Shown here piece after piece: positions 53,322 to 61,844 of a DNA stretch of 64,000 nt. Made by a program: the position numbers and the translations under genes. Location of the stretch: positions 62,001 to 126,000 of the forward strand of contig JBBQNJ010000002.1 in NCBI GenBank assembly GCA_038329845.1, given 5' to 3'. Below the pieces are notes generated by a model, which searched no databases, had not been told where the DNA came from, and saw only the letters and a program-made list of their open reading frames with translations. Each line of letters begins with the position of its first letter. Position 1 is the first letter of the stretch. This DNA is from JBBQNJ01 sp038329845. GTDB taxonomy: Bacteria > Planctomycetota > Phycisphaerae > Tepidisphaerales > Tepidisphaeraceae.

Positions 53322-54779
53322 ATGTTGGGTTTTGATACGCTCATTTCGGCGCGGCGGGCGCTTGGCGAAAGGCGGGTGTCGGCGCGGGAACTGACTGTGC
53401 AGGCGCTGGCGGCGATCGAGGCACGGGAGCCGCGGGTGGGGGCGTTCAACCAAGTGTTCACCGAGCGGGCGCTGAAGCGGGCCGACGCGGTAGACCGGGC
53501 AGGGGTGGAGGGTCCGCTGGCGGGGGTTCCGATCGCCATAAAGGACAATCTTTGCACCACGTTCGGGCTGACGACGTGCTCGTCGAAGATGCTCGCCGAC
53601 TTTTGCAGCCCGTATGACGCGACGGCGGTGAGTCGCCTGGAGGCGGCCGGAGCGATCATCATCGGCAAGACGAATATGGATGAGTTCGCCATGGGGTCGA
53701 GCACCGAGAACTCGGCGTTTAAGGTGACGCGGAATCCGTGGGATCTGGATCGGGTGCCGGGGGGATCGTCGGGGGGCAGCGCAGCGGCGCTGGCGGCGGG
53801 GATGTGCTGCGCGAGCATCGGTTCGGACACCGGGGGGTCGATCCGCCAGCCGGCGTCGCTGTGCGGGTTGGTGGGTCTAAAGCCGACGTACGGGCGGGTC
53901 AGCCGCTATGGTTTGGTCGCGTTCGCCTCATCGTTGGACCAGATCGGACCGTTCGGGCGCACGGTGGCGGACACCGCGCTGTTGATGAACGTGATCTGCG
54001 GGCATGATCGGCGGGATTCGACTTCGCTGAACGAGCCGATACCGGACTTTTTGGAGCCGCTCGAGCAGCCGGTGGAGGGGCTGCGGATCGGGATCGCCCG
54101 AGAGTTCAACCAGGATGCCGGGACCGACGCGGAAGTGAAGTCGGCGATCGACGCGGCGATCGAGGTCTATCGCGGTGCCGGTGCGACGATTGTGGATGTT
54201 TCGCTGCCGCACACGGCGTACGGGATCGCGGCATATTACGTGATCGCGCCGTGCGAGGCGTCGAGCAACCTGGCCCGCTACGACGGGGTGCATTACGGGC
54301 ACCGGACCGCCGAGCCGGTGAGCGACATCATCGAACTGTTTTCGCGCAGTCGGGCCGAGGGGTTCGGGGACGAGGTCAAGCGGCGGATCATGATCGGGAC
54401 GTACGCGCTGAGCAGTGGGTATTACGATGCGTATTACCTGCGGGCGTTGAAGGTGCGGGCGTTGATCCAGCGCGATTTCGACCGGGCGTTCGAGCGGTGC
54501 GATGTGATCGTGTGCCCGACCAGCCCGACGGCGGCGTTCGCCATCGGGGAGAAGAGCGGGGATCCGCTGACGATGTATCTGGCCGACGTGTTTACGGTGA
54601 CGTGCAACATCGCGGGGATCCCGGGAATGAGCGTGCCGTGCGGTTTCACGTCCGGGCCGCGGCCGTTGCCGATCGGGATGCAGTTGCTGGCACCGGCGTT
54701 GTCGGAGCAGAAGCTGCTGCGGATCGCGCGGATGTACGAATCGCGGACCGACTGGCATACGCGGCGGGCGGCGCTGTGA
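53322..54779 (+). CDS. gatA: Asp-tRNA(Asn)/Glu-tRNA(Gln) amidotransferase subunit A
   Basis: GatA releases ammonia from glutamine for the GatCAB complex. The 485-residue amidase-signature protein has the catalytic Lys in VPIAIKDNLCTTFG, the cis-Ser in the glycine/serine motif VPGGSSGGSAAALAAG and the nucleophile region SIGSDTGGSIRQPA. ATG 53322 matches the usual N-terminus (FDTLISARRALGERRVSARE); an in-frame TTG 13 codons earlier adds an unconserved leader. The usual partner gatC is not adjacent and gatB is far away at 23.7 kb. It is followed closely by the GH88 gene. Confidence 0.95.
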   Translation: MLGFDTLISARRALGERRVSARELTVQALAAIEAREPRVGAFNQVFTERALKRADAVDRAGVEGPLAGVPIAIKDNLCTTFGLTTCSSKMLADFCSPYDATAVSRLEAAGAIIIGKTNMDEFAMGSSTENSAFKVTRNPWDLDRVPGGSSGGSAAALAAGMCCASIGSDTGGSIRQPASLCGLVGLKPTYGRVSRYGLVAFASSLDQIGPFGRTVADTALLMNVICGHDRRDSTSLNEPIPDFLEPLEQPVEGLRIGIAREFNQDAGTDAEVKSAIDAAIEVYRGAGATIVDVSLPHTAYGIAAYYVIAPCEASSNLARYDGVHYGHRTAEPVSDIIELFSRSRAEGFGDEVKRRIMIGTYALSSGYYDAYYLRALKVRALIQRDFDRAFERCDVIVCPTSPTAAFAIGEKSGDPLTMYLADVFTVTCNIAGIPGMSVPCGFTSGPRPLPIGMQLLAPALSEQKLLRIARMYESRTDWHTRRAAL

Positions 54780-54813
54780 GAACGGCGGAGAATCGTTTGA
54801 TTGCGAGCGAGCG

Positions 54814-56211
54814 ATGAACATCGACACGACAGTTTCGCCGGCGAAGTTGAGCGACGCGGTGACCCGGGTGTTCGATCTGGCCGAGCAGAAGGCGCGCATG
54901 ATCGAGCGGGCCTGGGATTCATCCCAGGGCACGCCGGTGTTCACCGTCGAAGGCAAGTACACTTCGCGTGGCTGGACGGAATGGACGCAGGGGTTCCAGT
55001 ACGGCTGCTGCCTGTTGACGTTCGACGCGACGGAGGATCGCAAGCTGCTGGAGCTGGGGCGCAAGAACACGCTGCGGCGCATGGCCCCGCACGTCACCCA
55101 TGTCGGGGTGCATGATCACGGGTTCAATAATCTGTCGACTTACGGGAATCTTCGGCGGCTGATGCGTGAGAAGCGGATCGAGTTCGACGCCTGGGAGATG
55201 CATTTTTATGAGATGGCGCTCAAGAGCAGCGCGGCGGTGCAGGCGGCGCGGTGGACGGATGTGAACGGCGAGTTGTCGGGGCCGGGGGAGGGGCCGCTGG
55301 GGTTCGTCTACAGCTTCAATGGGCCGCATTCATTGTTCATCGACACGATGCGCACGATCCGCATCCTGGGGCTGGGGCATCAACTGGGGCACGTGCTGAT
55401 GGGGGAAAACGATCGGAAGATCAACCTGCTGGGCCGGTCGATTCAGCATGGGCTGACGACCGATCGTTTCATCATCTTCCATGGCGATTCGGCGCAGACG
55501 TACGATGTTCGCGGGCGAACGGCGCACGAGGGGACGTTCAATCTGAATGACGGGCGGTTTCGGGCCCGGGCCACGCAGCAGGGGTATTCGCCGTTCTCGA
55601 CATGGACGCGCGGGCTGGGGTGGGCGATGCTGGGTTTTGCCGAGGAGATGGAATTTCTTAAGACCCTGGATGAAAAGGCGATCAAATCCGCCGTGGGGAT
55701 GAGCCGCCGGCAGGTGCTGTCGCGCTACGAGCGGGCAGCGCGGCAAACGTGCGACCATTATATCGACGATGTGACGGCGAGCGATGGGATCACCTACTGG
55801 GACGATGGGGCGCCGCTTCTGCACAAATTGGGGGATTGGCGTTCGCGGCCGGCCGAGCCGGAAAATGACTTCGAGCCGGTCGATGCATCGGCTAGTGCCA
55901 TCGCGGGGCAGGGGTTGATCCGGCTTGGCAATTACCTCGGCGCGGCCAAGGGCAAGCGGTATCTTCAAGCCGGTCTGACCGTCGCCCGCACGCTTTTCGA
56001 CATCCCGTATCTTTCAACGGCTCCACGGCACCAGGGGTTGCTGTTGCACAGCGTGTATCATCGCCCGAACGGGTGGGATTACGTGCCGCCGGGGCGGAAA
56101 ATCCCGATGGGTGAATCGAGCATGTGGGGGGATTACCACCTGCTGGAGCTGGCCAATCTGATCAAGCGGATGGCCGGGGGCGGGCCGTATCCGACATTTT
56201 TCGACGCCTGA
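54814..56211 (+). CDS. GH88-family unsaturated glucuronyl hydrolase
   Basis: GH88 enzymes remove the 4,5-unsaturated uronic acid from oligosaccharides left by polysaccharide lyases, usually in the cytoplasm. The 465-residue protein lacks a signal peptide and has family-type segments VTHVGVHDHGFNNLSTYGNL near residue 95, FSTWTRGLGWAMLGFAEEM near 262, and FEPVDASASAIAGQGLIRLG near 350; the aspartate positions fit the catalytic pair of the family but were not aligned. It starts 34 bp after gatA. No lyase or transporter gene is next to it, so its polysaccharide is not indicated. Confidence 0.85.
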   Translation: MNIDTTVSPAKLSDAVTRVFDLAEQKARMIERAWDSSQGTPVFTVEGKYTSRGWTEWTQGFQYGCCLLTFDATEDRKLLELGRKNTLRRMAPHVTHVGVHDHGFNNLSTYGNLRRLMREKRIEFDAWEMHFYEMALKSSAAVQAARWTDVNGELSGPGEGPLGFVYSFNGPHSLFIDTMRTIRILGLGHQLGHVLMGENDRKINLLGRSIQHGLTTDRFIIFHGDSAQTYDVRGRTAHEGTFNLNDGRFRARATQQGYSPFSTWTRGLGWAMLGFAEEMEFLKTLDEKAIKSAVGMSRRQVLSRYERAARQTCDHYIDDVTASDGITYWDDGAPLLHKLGDWRSRPAEPENDFEPVDASASAIAGQGLIRLGNYLGAAKGKRYLQAGLTVARTLFDIPYLSTAPRHQGLLLHSVYHRPNGWDYVPPGRKIPMGESSMWGDYHLLELANLIKRMAGGGPYPTFFDA

Positions 56212-56278
56212 TGGGGGGGTGGGGGATTGGCGGGTTGGGGTCGCGGCACCGGCTTGGCGGGAGGTCGTGGGGGCGGGT

Positions 56279-56379
56279 TGATCAGGATCCCGCGCCTGCG
56301 TGTAACCATACGGGAAATTCCCACGAAGAGCGGCCCAACGCCCCTGATCAGGATCCCGCGCCCGCGTGTAATCGTACGG
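56279..56379. repeat. 35-bp direct repeat after the GH88 gene
   Basis: Two copies of a 35-bp sequence starting TGATCAGGATCCCGCGCC lie at 56279-56313 and 56345-56379, differing at about four positions, with 31 bp between. In one minus-strand frame they encode GYTQARDPDQ and DYTRARDPDQ, but no start or conserved context supports a protein. Confidence 0.8.
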
Positions 56380-56439
56380 CAACGGTGAAATCGGGGCTGA
56401 GAGGGGGCTGAGGGGGATGAATGTGCTGGGAATTCGGGG

Positions 56440-56619
56440 TTATTTGGCGGCGGTCGTCGAGACGGCGGCCGCGGCGGCCTGGGCGTCGATGCGGGCCTTG
56501 GTGCGGGCCTGGTGTTCGGTGAGGGCGATTCGAAATCGGCGTTGGCGCTCGGCACCGACGACGCTGAGGGTGGCCCAAGTGCCCATCACCGCGCAGATCA
56601 GATAGACGAAGGGGATCAT
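56440..56619 (-). CDS. Small hypothetical membrane protein, 59 residues
   Basis: ATG 56619 gives one membrane helix (FVYLICAVMGTWATLSVVGA) followed by a charged helix (QRRFRIALTEHQARTKARID) and an Ala/Thr tail. The layout suggests a membrane anchor with a short coiled cytoplasmic part. No family is recognised. It is convergent with the GH88 gene. Confidence 0.5.
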   Translation of the reverse strand: MIPFVYLICAVMGTWATLSVVGAERQRRFRIALTEHQARTKARIDAQAAAAAVSTTAAK

Positions 56620-56790
56620 CTGCCCGAACCATCGGCAAGCGGTGCGGGGAAAGTTGAGCGGCGGCGAACAAACCGCCGCTTCGTCATGCCCACGACGATG
56701 TCGGCGTCCTCCAGAACGATGCGGCGTTTTTATTATTGAAGGCAGAGCGATGAAATGAGAGCAATCCGGAACCGGAAAACGGGACATGGT

Positions 56791-57060
56791 TCATATTCCC
56801 CTTTCAGCCGCTGTTTTCCTCGGTCTGCCTCGGAGGCGCAACGTCGGTTCCAATCCAAGTCGTGCCCCCGTCGCCTGCTGCCACTCGTCTTGGCCGAATG
56901 GACAGCCCCGGTTCACGCAATGGCGCAGGGCGTCTGGTTCTTCCTGGGTCGTGCGGCTCGTGGCAAATTCTACCCATTCGGTCGGCGGTTGGACAGGTCA
57001 GTCGCTCAACATCGCCACCCCACGGGCCAACCCATGGTAACCCAGACCTACAGGAGTATT
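56791..57060 (-). pseudogene. C-terminal relic of a REP-associated Y1 transposase (RAYT)
   Basis: The minus strand between TGA 57000 and TGA 56791 encodes 68 residues that fit the end of a REP-associated tyrosine transposase: PPTEWVEFATSRTTQEEPDA, then LRHCVNRGCPFGQDEWQQAT and GARLGLEPTLRLRGRPRKT. In the family the conserved sequence before PPTEW is an LSDWP-type motif; here the same frame reads VAMLSD, a TGA in place of the Trp codon TGG, then PVQPP. No HUH catalytic domain remains upstream. It therefore looks like a decayed element. Confidence 0.85.
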
Positions 57061-57161
57061 GCGGGCCCGACGCGGCAGGAATGCAATCTTTACGGCCTTA
57101 CCTCAATACCGTCCAACAGCGTCGGGTCTGGCCCGTATTGAACCATGCCCTGGTTTCTTTT

Positions 57162-57275
57162 TTATCCCGTTTTCTCTTCGGCCCGATGGGGATGTCGTCG
57201 GCGGTCCGAACCGACCTGGCACCGAGCGCGAAAAATCGCGGCAATCAGAATCCGACGAAATAGCACCTGTTGCAT
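57162..57275 (-). CDS. Possible 37-residue ORF with a strong ribosome-binding site
   Basis: GGGAGG stands seven bases before ATG 57275, which opens MQQVLFRRILIAAIFRARCQ followed by a basic, His/Arg-rich end. The good translation signal is the only support; no homologue is recognised. It lies in the long gene-poor stretch between the transposase relic and eno, of which the rest (57061-57512) shows nothing else identifiable. Confidence 0.25.
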   Translation of the reverse strand: MQQVLFRRILIAAIFRARCQVGSDRRRHPHRAEEKTG

Positions 57276-57512
57276 GACATGACCTCCCGTGGGGGTTGAT
57301 TTTCCCACCCGCGAGCGCGTCGGCGCTGCGCCGGTGGGGCACGCGGCGTGATGCGCCATTCGATAATTCGGCAGCGAGCTTTGACAGCGCCGCGGGGTTG
57401 CCTACACTGCTCGCGTTTCTCGCCTGGGGCTTGCGAGCCGGACGGACGCAAGCGTTCACCGGGCGGGTGCAGAGTTCCAATCCATTCGTCCGATAAAACA
57501 AGGAAGTCGCTC

Positions 57513-58802
57513 ATGAGCATCAGCATCGAATACGTTCACGCACGCCAGATCCTCGATTCGCGCGGGAACCCCACCGTCGAGGTCGAAGTCGTTCTCGAGG
57601 ACGGCACCAGCGGCCGCGCTGCGGTTCCCTCCGGTGCCAGCACCGGCGAACATGAGGCCTGCGAGCTGCGCGACGAGGACAAGAAAGTCTACCTCGGCAA
57701 GGGTGTGACCAAGGCCGTCGAGAACGTCAATGTCACCATCGCCCCGGAACTGATCGGGCTGGACCCCAGCGACCAGGAGTCGATCGACCAGCTCATGATC
57801 GAACTCGACGGCACGCCCAATAAGTCCAAGCTCGGCGCCAACGCGATTCTCGGGGTGTCGATGGCCGTCGCCAAGGCGGCGGCGGCGGCGTCGAACCAGC
57901 CGCTGTTCCGCTATCTCGGCGGGACAGGCGCCCGCACGCTGCCGGTGCCGATGATGAACATCCTCAACGGCGGCAAACACGCCGACAACAACGTCGATTT
58001 CCAGGAGTTCATGATCCAACCCTGGGGTTTCGACAACTTCTCCGACGCCATGCGGGCCGGAGTCGAGATTTACCACTCGCTGAAGAAGGTGCTGCACAAG
58101 AACAAGATGAGCACCGCAGTCGGCGACGAGGGCGGGTTCGCCCCGGACCTGAAGGACAACGAAGACGCCTTGAAGGTGATCGGCGAGGCCGTCGAGGCCG
58201 CCGGGTATAGCTTTGGCAAACAGATTTTTATCGCCCTGGACCCGGCCAGCAGTGAGATGTGGGACAAAGAGAAAAAGGGCTATCGCTTCTTCAAGAGCAA
58301 TCCGGATAAGGTCTTCAAGAGCGAAGAGATGGTCGATTATTGGGCGAAGTGGTGCGAAAAGTACCCGATTCGCTCGATCGAGGACGGGCTGGCCGAGAAC
58401 GACTGGAGCGGCTGGAAGAAGCTCACCGACGCGATGGGCGAAAAGGTCCAGCTCGTGGGCGACGACCTGTTCGTCACCAACGTCAAGTTCCTCGAGAAGG
58501 GGATCCAGAGCAAGACGGCCAACGCGATCCTGGTGAAAGTCAACCAGATCGGGACGCTGAGCGAAACGTTCGCGGCGGTGGGGCTGGCGATGCGCAACGG
58601 CTACAGCGCCGTGCTGAGCCATCGCAGCGGCGAGACCGAGGACTCGACGATCGCCGACATCGCGGTGGCCACGAATTGCGGCCAGATTAAGACCGGGGCC
58701 CCGGCGCGGAGCGACCGCGTGGCCAAGTACAACCAGTTGATCCGTATTGACGAGATGCTCGGGGACCGGGCGCAATACGGGGCGATGTTCTGGAACAAGT
58801 AA
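57513..58802 (+). CDS. eno: Enolase
   Basis: Enolase interconverts 2-phosphoglycerate and phosphoenolpyruvate in glycolysis. The 429-residue protein, of normal length, carries ARQILDSRGNPTVEVEV, the substrate-loop VPSGASTGEHEACELRD, MMNILNGGKHADNNVDFQEF, the magnesium-binding region (SIEDGLAENDWSGW), the catalytic lysine region ILVKVNQIGTLSE and the signature SHRSGETEDSTIADIAVA. ATG 57513 follows AAGGAAG at a good distance. The coiled-coil membrane protein gene follows 64 bp later. Confidence 0.98.
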   Translation: MSISIEYVHARQILDSRGNPTVEVEVVLEDGTSGRAAVPSGASTGEHEACELRDEDKKVYLGKGVTKAVENVNVTIAPELIGLDPSDQESIDQLMIELDGTPNKSKLGANAILGVSMAVAKAAAAASNQPLFRYLGGTGARTLPVPMMNILNGGKHADNNVDFQEFMIQPWGFDNFSDAMRAGVEIYHSLKKVLHKNKMSTAVGDEGGFAPDLKDNEDALKVIGEAVEAAGYSFGKQIFIALDPASSEMWDKEKKGYRFFKSNPDKVFKSEEMVDYWAKWCEKYPIRSIEDGLAENDWSGWKKLTDAMGEKVQLVGDDLFVTNVKFLEKGIQSKTANAILVKVNQIGTLSETFAAVGLAMRNGYSAVLSHRSGETEDSTIADIAVATNCGQIKTGAPARSDRVAKYNQLIRIDEMLGDRAQYGAMFWNK

Positions 58803-58866
58803 CTCCCCGATCCGCTCACCGGCGTCATCGCGATGCGCTGTCGGATCGGTTTGACCTTGTTCGGTC

Positions 58867-59526
58867 ATGGACGATCCGATGGATGCCGACGACAGCAACG
58901 ACATTGTTGAAACCATCGACCCGGACGAAGTTCCATCGTCCGGGTCGTTTGCCGCGCCGCTCGAGTATGGTTCGGTGCCCCGCGATGCCGCCGAGCGCGG
59001 GTCGGCTTGGACGCTTCCGCTGTTATGCCTGGGAATCGGCCTGATCGCCTGCTGCGTGCTGATCCCTCAGGTCGATGAGAATCGCCGTCTGGCGTACGAG
59101 CGGGAGCGCTTGAAGCGGGACCTGGAACAGATCGAAAAGCAGGTCGCGGTGAACGATGAGTTTCTGCATCGCCTGGCCGGCGATGCCAACTTGATCGAGC
59201 GGCTGGCCCAGCGGCAGATGAAACTCGTCCGGGCCGGAACCCGCGAACTGGCGCTTCGAGATGATTCGACCGGGCACGGTTTGTCATCGCCTTATACGAT
59301 GATCAATGTCCCGGCGCCGGTGCCGCTGCGCGCGTATCGCTCGATCGGCGGGTCTTTCGCTGAAATCTGTCGCCAGCCTCGCGGACAGCTTTATCTCAGC
59401 GGTCTGGGTCTGATGCTGACGGCGGCGGGACTGGTCCTGGGAGGCGAGTCGTTGACCCGCCCGCCCGACGAACCGGCCGACGAATTGGCGGAAGATGCCG
59501 CCGATGAATCGGCCGAGATCGCCTGA
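58867..59526 (+). CDS. Coiled-coil membrane protein of unknown function
   Basis: The 219-residue protein has an acidic N-terminus, a first membrane helix (LPLLCLGIGLIACCVLIPQV), a coiled coil (DENRRLAYERERLKRDLEQI, then EKQVAVNDEFLHRLAGDANL), a second helix near residue 180 (LYLSGLGLMLTAAGLVLGG) and a very acidic tail (EPADELAEDAADESAEIA). Helix plus coiled coil recalls FtsB/DivIC septum proteins, but the second helix argues against a simple match. ATG 58867 and ATG 58879 are both possible. Its end abuts repeats that share the tail's GAATCGGCCGA-type codons. Confidence 0.65.
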   Translation: MDDPMDADDSNDIVETIDPDEVPSSGSFAAPLEYGSVPRDAAERGSAWTLPLLCLGIGLIACCVLIPQVDENRRLAYERERLKRDLEQIEKQVAVNDEFLHRLAGDANLIERLAQRQMKLVRAGTRELALRDDSTGHGLSSPYTMINVPAPVPLRAYRSIGGSFAEICRQPRGQLYLSGLGLMLTAAGLVLGGESLTRPPDEPADELAEDAADESAEIA

Positions 59527-59533
59527 GCGGATC

Positions 59534-59714
59534 CACGCCCGCTCGACGGTCGAATCGACTGGTGAATCGGCAGACGACGCTCTCGACGAATCATCTGCGA
59601 CCGACCGAGTGGGAGAATCACGCCCGCTCGACGGCTGAATCGACTGGTGAATCGGCCGACGCCCCCCCCGACGAATCATTTGCGATCGATTGAGCGGATC
59701 ACGCCCGCTCGACG
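59534..59714. repeat. Two-and-a-bit copies of an 81-85-bp repeat ending in a gene
   Basis: CACGCCCGCTCGACG begins units at 59534, 59619 and 59700. The third unit is the end of the OpgC-like gene, including its stop codon (minus strand GTCGAGCGGGCGTGA). Inside the units, GAATCGACTGGTGAATCGGC and GACGAATCAT are shared. The array fills the gap between two convergent genes. Confidence 0.85.
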
Positions 59715-61060
59715 CCCGGCGTCATGTCCAGCGGCACCGGTGGATCGGGCAGGATATCGGTGTTGGCGTCCACCTCGAATCCCGGCGCATCATCGGCCCC
59801 GGCGATCGCCGCGCCGCGAACGACCGCGTGCAGCGGACTTTCCATCACCGGCGCGGGCATCATCCGGTGGACGCTGAGCATCATCGCCATCGCCACGCCA
59901 GCGCTGGCGCAGATTCCCGCGGTGGCGCGGTCGGGAAGCAACCCGCGGAGTCGGCTGGACATCTCGCTAAGTGTGAACAGCCGCTCGTTACGGCGCCACT
60001 GCTCCCACTGCTCGAGCCACCGCGCCCATCCCCATAGCAGCACGATCGCCGCCAGCGCCAATAAACCCTGCCAAGGCCCCCAGCCGGGAACCCGCCACGC
60101 CACCGCGATGATCAACGCGACCACCCAGACGTGGGCGATGTAGACGGCCAAACTCTTGCGTCCTAGCTGCCCCGCCAAGGCTACCAGGCCGCTGGACCGG
60201 ATGCGGCTCCAGAGCAGATCCGACGCTCCCATGAGGGTGAGAATCCACAGCAGATATCGCAGCGCCTCCAGGGCGCTCAACGGGCTTTTGCTGAAAAGCC
60301 AAGCCGAATCCATGAATCCCCATCCACACTCGCCACCGAACGCCAGGGCGCTTAGGACCAACAATGCCAAACTCGATCCGGCGGTCGTGGCGATTCGCCG
60401 CCGCCGGCTTAGCGCATCGTAGCCAGGCAGATACTTCCCGACGATCATGCCGGCCACGAACAGCGCCTGCCAGGTCACGACTGGGAAGTTGTGTTGGATC
60501 GAGAGGGTCAGGGCATCCGGATAGGCGCTGCCCAGCGCGAACGCGATCACGCACACGCCCACCAGCAGAACGGTCGTTCGCCCGCCGCGAAGCAGCTCCA
60601 GCAGTAGCGGGCACAACGCGACCATCACCACGTAGAACAGCAGCAGGTCATTGCCTTGGCGCAGCAGCAGAACATCGAGCACGAGCCCGGCGGTGGAGGG
60701 GAAGGGGCCGTAGTATTCGCGCAGCGGAGAGACCAACACGAAGCTGAGCGACGCGGCGTAATGAACCAGCAGCAGGTAGATCGCCCGGCGACCCAGGCCT
60801 TGGCGGGCGCTGCGCCGGCGGGCGGGATCGCGCATCCGCGGAAGGTAGATCACGGCGATGCTCAATCCCGCGACGAAGATGAATCCCCCGGCGGCGAAAC
60901 GCATCCATTGTCCGAGCAGTTCGCCGACGAAACCCGGGAAGATCAGGCCCTCGTAGACGAGGTGGACCAGCAGCATGTCGATCAGGCAGAGTCCGCGCCA
61001 AAAGTCCAGGCGCGGATCGCGCTGGGACCAGGCAAGAGGGGTCACCGAGGAGTTTGGCAT
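59699..61060 (-). CDS. OpgC-like membrane acyltransferase
   Basis: The 453-residue protein has the OpgC-type opening RDPRLDFWRGLCLIDMLLVH and about ten membrane helices (for example FAAGGFIFVAGLSIAVIYL and SLAVYIAHVWVVALIIAVAW). OpgC of Proteobacteria succinylates periplasmic glucans; the acyl group and acceptor here are unknown. ATG 61060 places RDPRLDFWRG near the N-terminus; upstream in-frame starts run into another gene. The C-terminal 80 residues are hydrophilic (APGFEVDANTDILPDPPVPL). The stop codon lies in a repeat. Confidence 0.78.
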   Translation of the reverse strand: MPNSSVTPLAWSQRDPRLDFWRGLCLIDMLLVHLVYEGLIFPGFVGELLGQWMRFAAGGFIFVAGLSIAVIYLPRMRDPARRRSARQGLGRRAIYLLLVHYAASLSFVLVSPLREYYGPFPSTAGLVLDVLLLRQGNDLLLFYVVMVALCPLLLELLRGGRTTVLLVGVCVIAFALGSAYPDALTLSIQHNFPVVTWQALFVAGMIVGKYLPGYDALSRRRRIATTAGSSLALLVLSALAFGGECGWGFMDSAWLFSKSPLSALEALRYLLWILTLMGASDLLWSRIRSSGLVALAGQLGRKSLAVYIAHVWVVALIIAVAWRVPGWGPWQGLLALAAIVLLWGWARWLEQWEQWRRNERLFTLSEMSSRLRGLLPDRATAGICASAGVAMAMMLSVHRMMPAPVMESPLHAVVRGAAIAGADDAPGFEVDANTDILPDPPVPLDMTPGVERA

Positions 61061-61148
61061 AGAGAACCGCACCTGGCGGAGAGGGATCCGTCCCATAAGC
61101 TCAGACACGGCGCGGGGAGGCAAGTTAGCGGCGGGTGTCGGCCGGCGA

Positions 61149-61496
61149 TCACGGGCGGGTGGCTGAGCCCCAGCCGCGGCGGTCCACCACATAAACGCGG
61201 TAATACTTGGCCGGATCGAAAGTCTTGCGGACCGAGGCCGGCAGGTTGGCCATCTCGACAGGTCCGGTGCGATCCACCGACGCCAGGGTCATCACGTAGA
61301 CGACCTGCCCGGTCTGGTCATCGACAAAGTAGAGACTTCCGCTGGAGGGGGGAAGGTACAGCGTGTCCATCCTTCCGTACGCCGCCACCGGCGTCCCCGC
61401 CGGAACGGTCAGCGCCATCGCCTTGGGCGCGCTATCGCTCATGCACCCCATCGCCGCCACACCCAGTACACCCGCTATCGCTGCTTGCTTGAACAT
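61149..61496 (-). CDS. Small lipoprotein of unknown function
   Basis: ATG 61496 follows AAGGAG at the right spacing. The 115-residue product has a lipobox (AIAGVLGVAAMGCMSD) and a compact body with GSLYFVDDQTGQVVYVMTLA and KTFDPAKYYRVYVVDRRGWG, which suggests a small beta-rich domain. It resembles small planctomycete lipoproteins I have seen without known role. It lies just upstream of the OpgC-like gene on the same strand, 88 bp away. Confidence 0.7.
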   Translation of the reverse strand: MFKQAAIAGVLGVAAMGCMSDSAPKAMALTVPAGTPVAAYGRMDTLYLPPSSGSLYFVDDQTGQVVYVMTLASVDRTGPVEMANLPASVRKTFDPAKYYRVYVVDRRGWGSATRP

Positions 61497-61603
61497 GAAG
61501 TCTCCTTGGTTGGTTTCGTCCCTCCCATCATAGCACCTCTGATCCACTCGCAACAAGCCACGCGGCGAAAGGGCGAAAGGGCGAAAGGGCGAAGGGGGCG
61601 AAA

Positions 61604-61674
61604 GGGACATCCAGAATATTCCCGGGCACCGCGTGAACAGGGAAGATCGCTTCAAGGAATATTCTGGATGTCCC
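61604..61674. repeat. Perfect 19-bp inverted repeat element
   Basis: GGGACATCCAGAATATTCC (61604-61622) and its exact reverse complement (61656-61674) enclose 33 bp. A GGGCGAAA array (61561-61603) stands directly before it. The GGGAC head resembles that of the 14864-14978 element. It lies in the 348-bp gap between the small lipoprotein gene and speA. Confidence 0.85.
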
Positions 61675-61746
61675 CGTGTTCCCGTCCTCCCGGTCACCAC
61701 ATTCCGGGTCACTATCCACTTTCCAGCTTCGCCATTTCCCTCATCG

Positions 61747-61773
61747 TTGCCGTGCCTCGTCGCGCGGTATACT
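61747..61773 (+). promoter_or_regulatory. Possible speA promoter
   Basis: TATACT (61768-61773) with TTGCCG (61747-61752) gives a 15-bp spacer, slightly short. It lies 71 bp before the speA start and no gene intervenes. Confidence 0.35.
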
Positions 61774-61844
61774 ATCGCGCCATCGGCTCGTCGCCGGCGG
61801 CGGGCCGTTGCAGCACGTACTCTTTTTCGAGGCGGAACGTTTCG

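Noticed and set aside
57103..57501. 132-codon frame upstream of eno on the minus strand
   Set aside because: No ribosome-binding site, Ser/Arg/Pro-rich composition and no recognisable domain.
57456..58916. Long open frame opposite enolase
   Set aside because: Shadow of a universally conserved gene; no motif and no start signal.
61485..61844. Extending SpeA 120 codons upstream
   Set aside because: That stretch crosses the 19-bp inverted repeat and heptad array and does not resemble the family; GTG 61845 gives the normal length.
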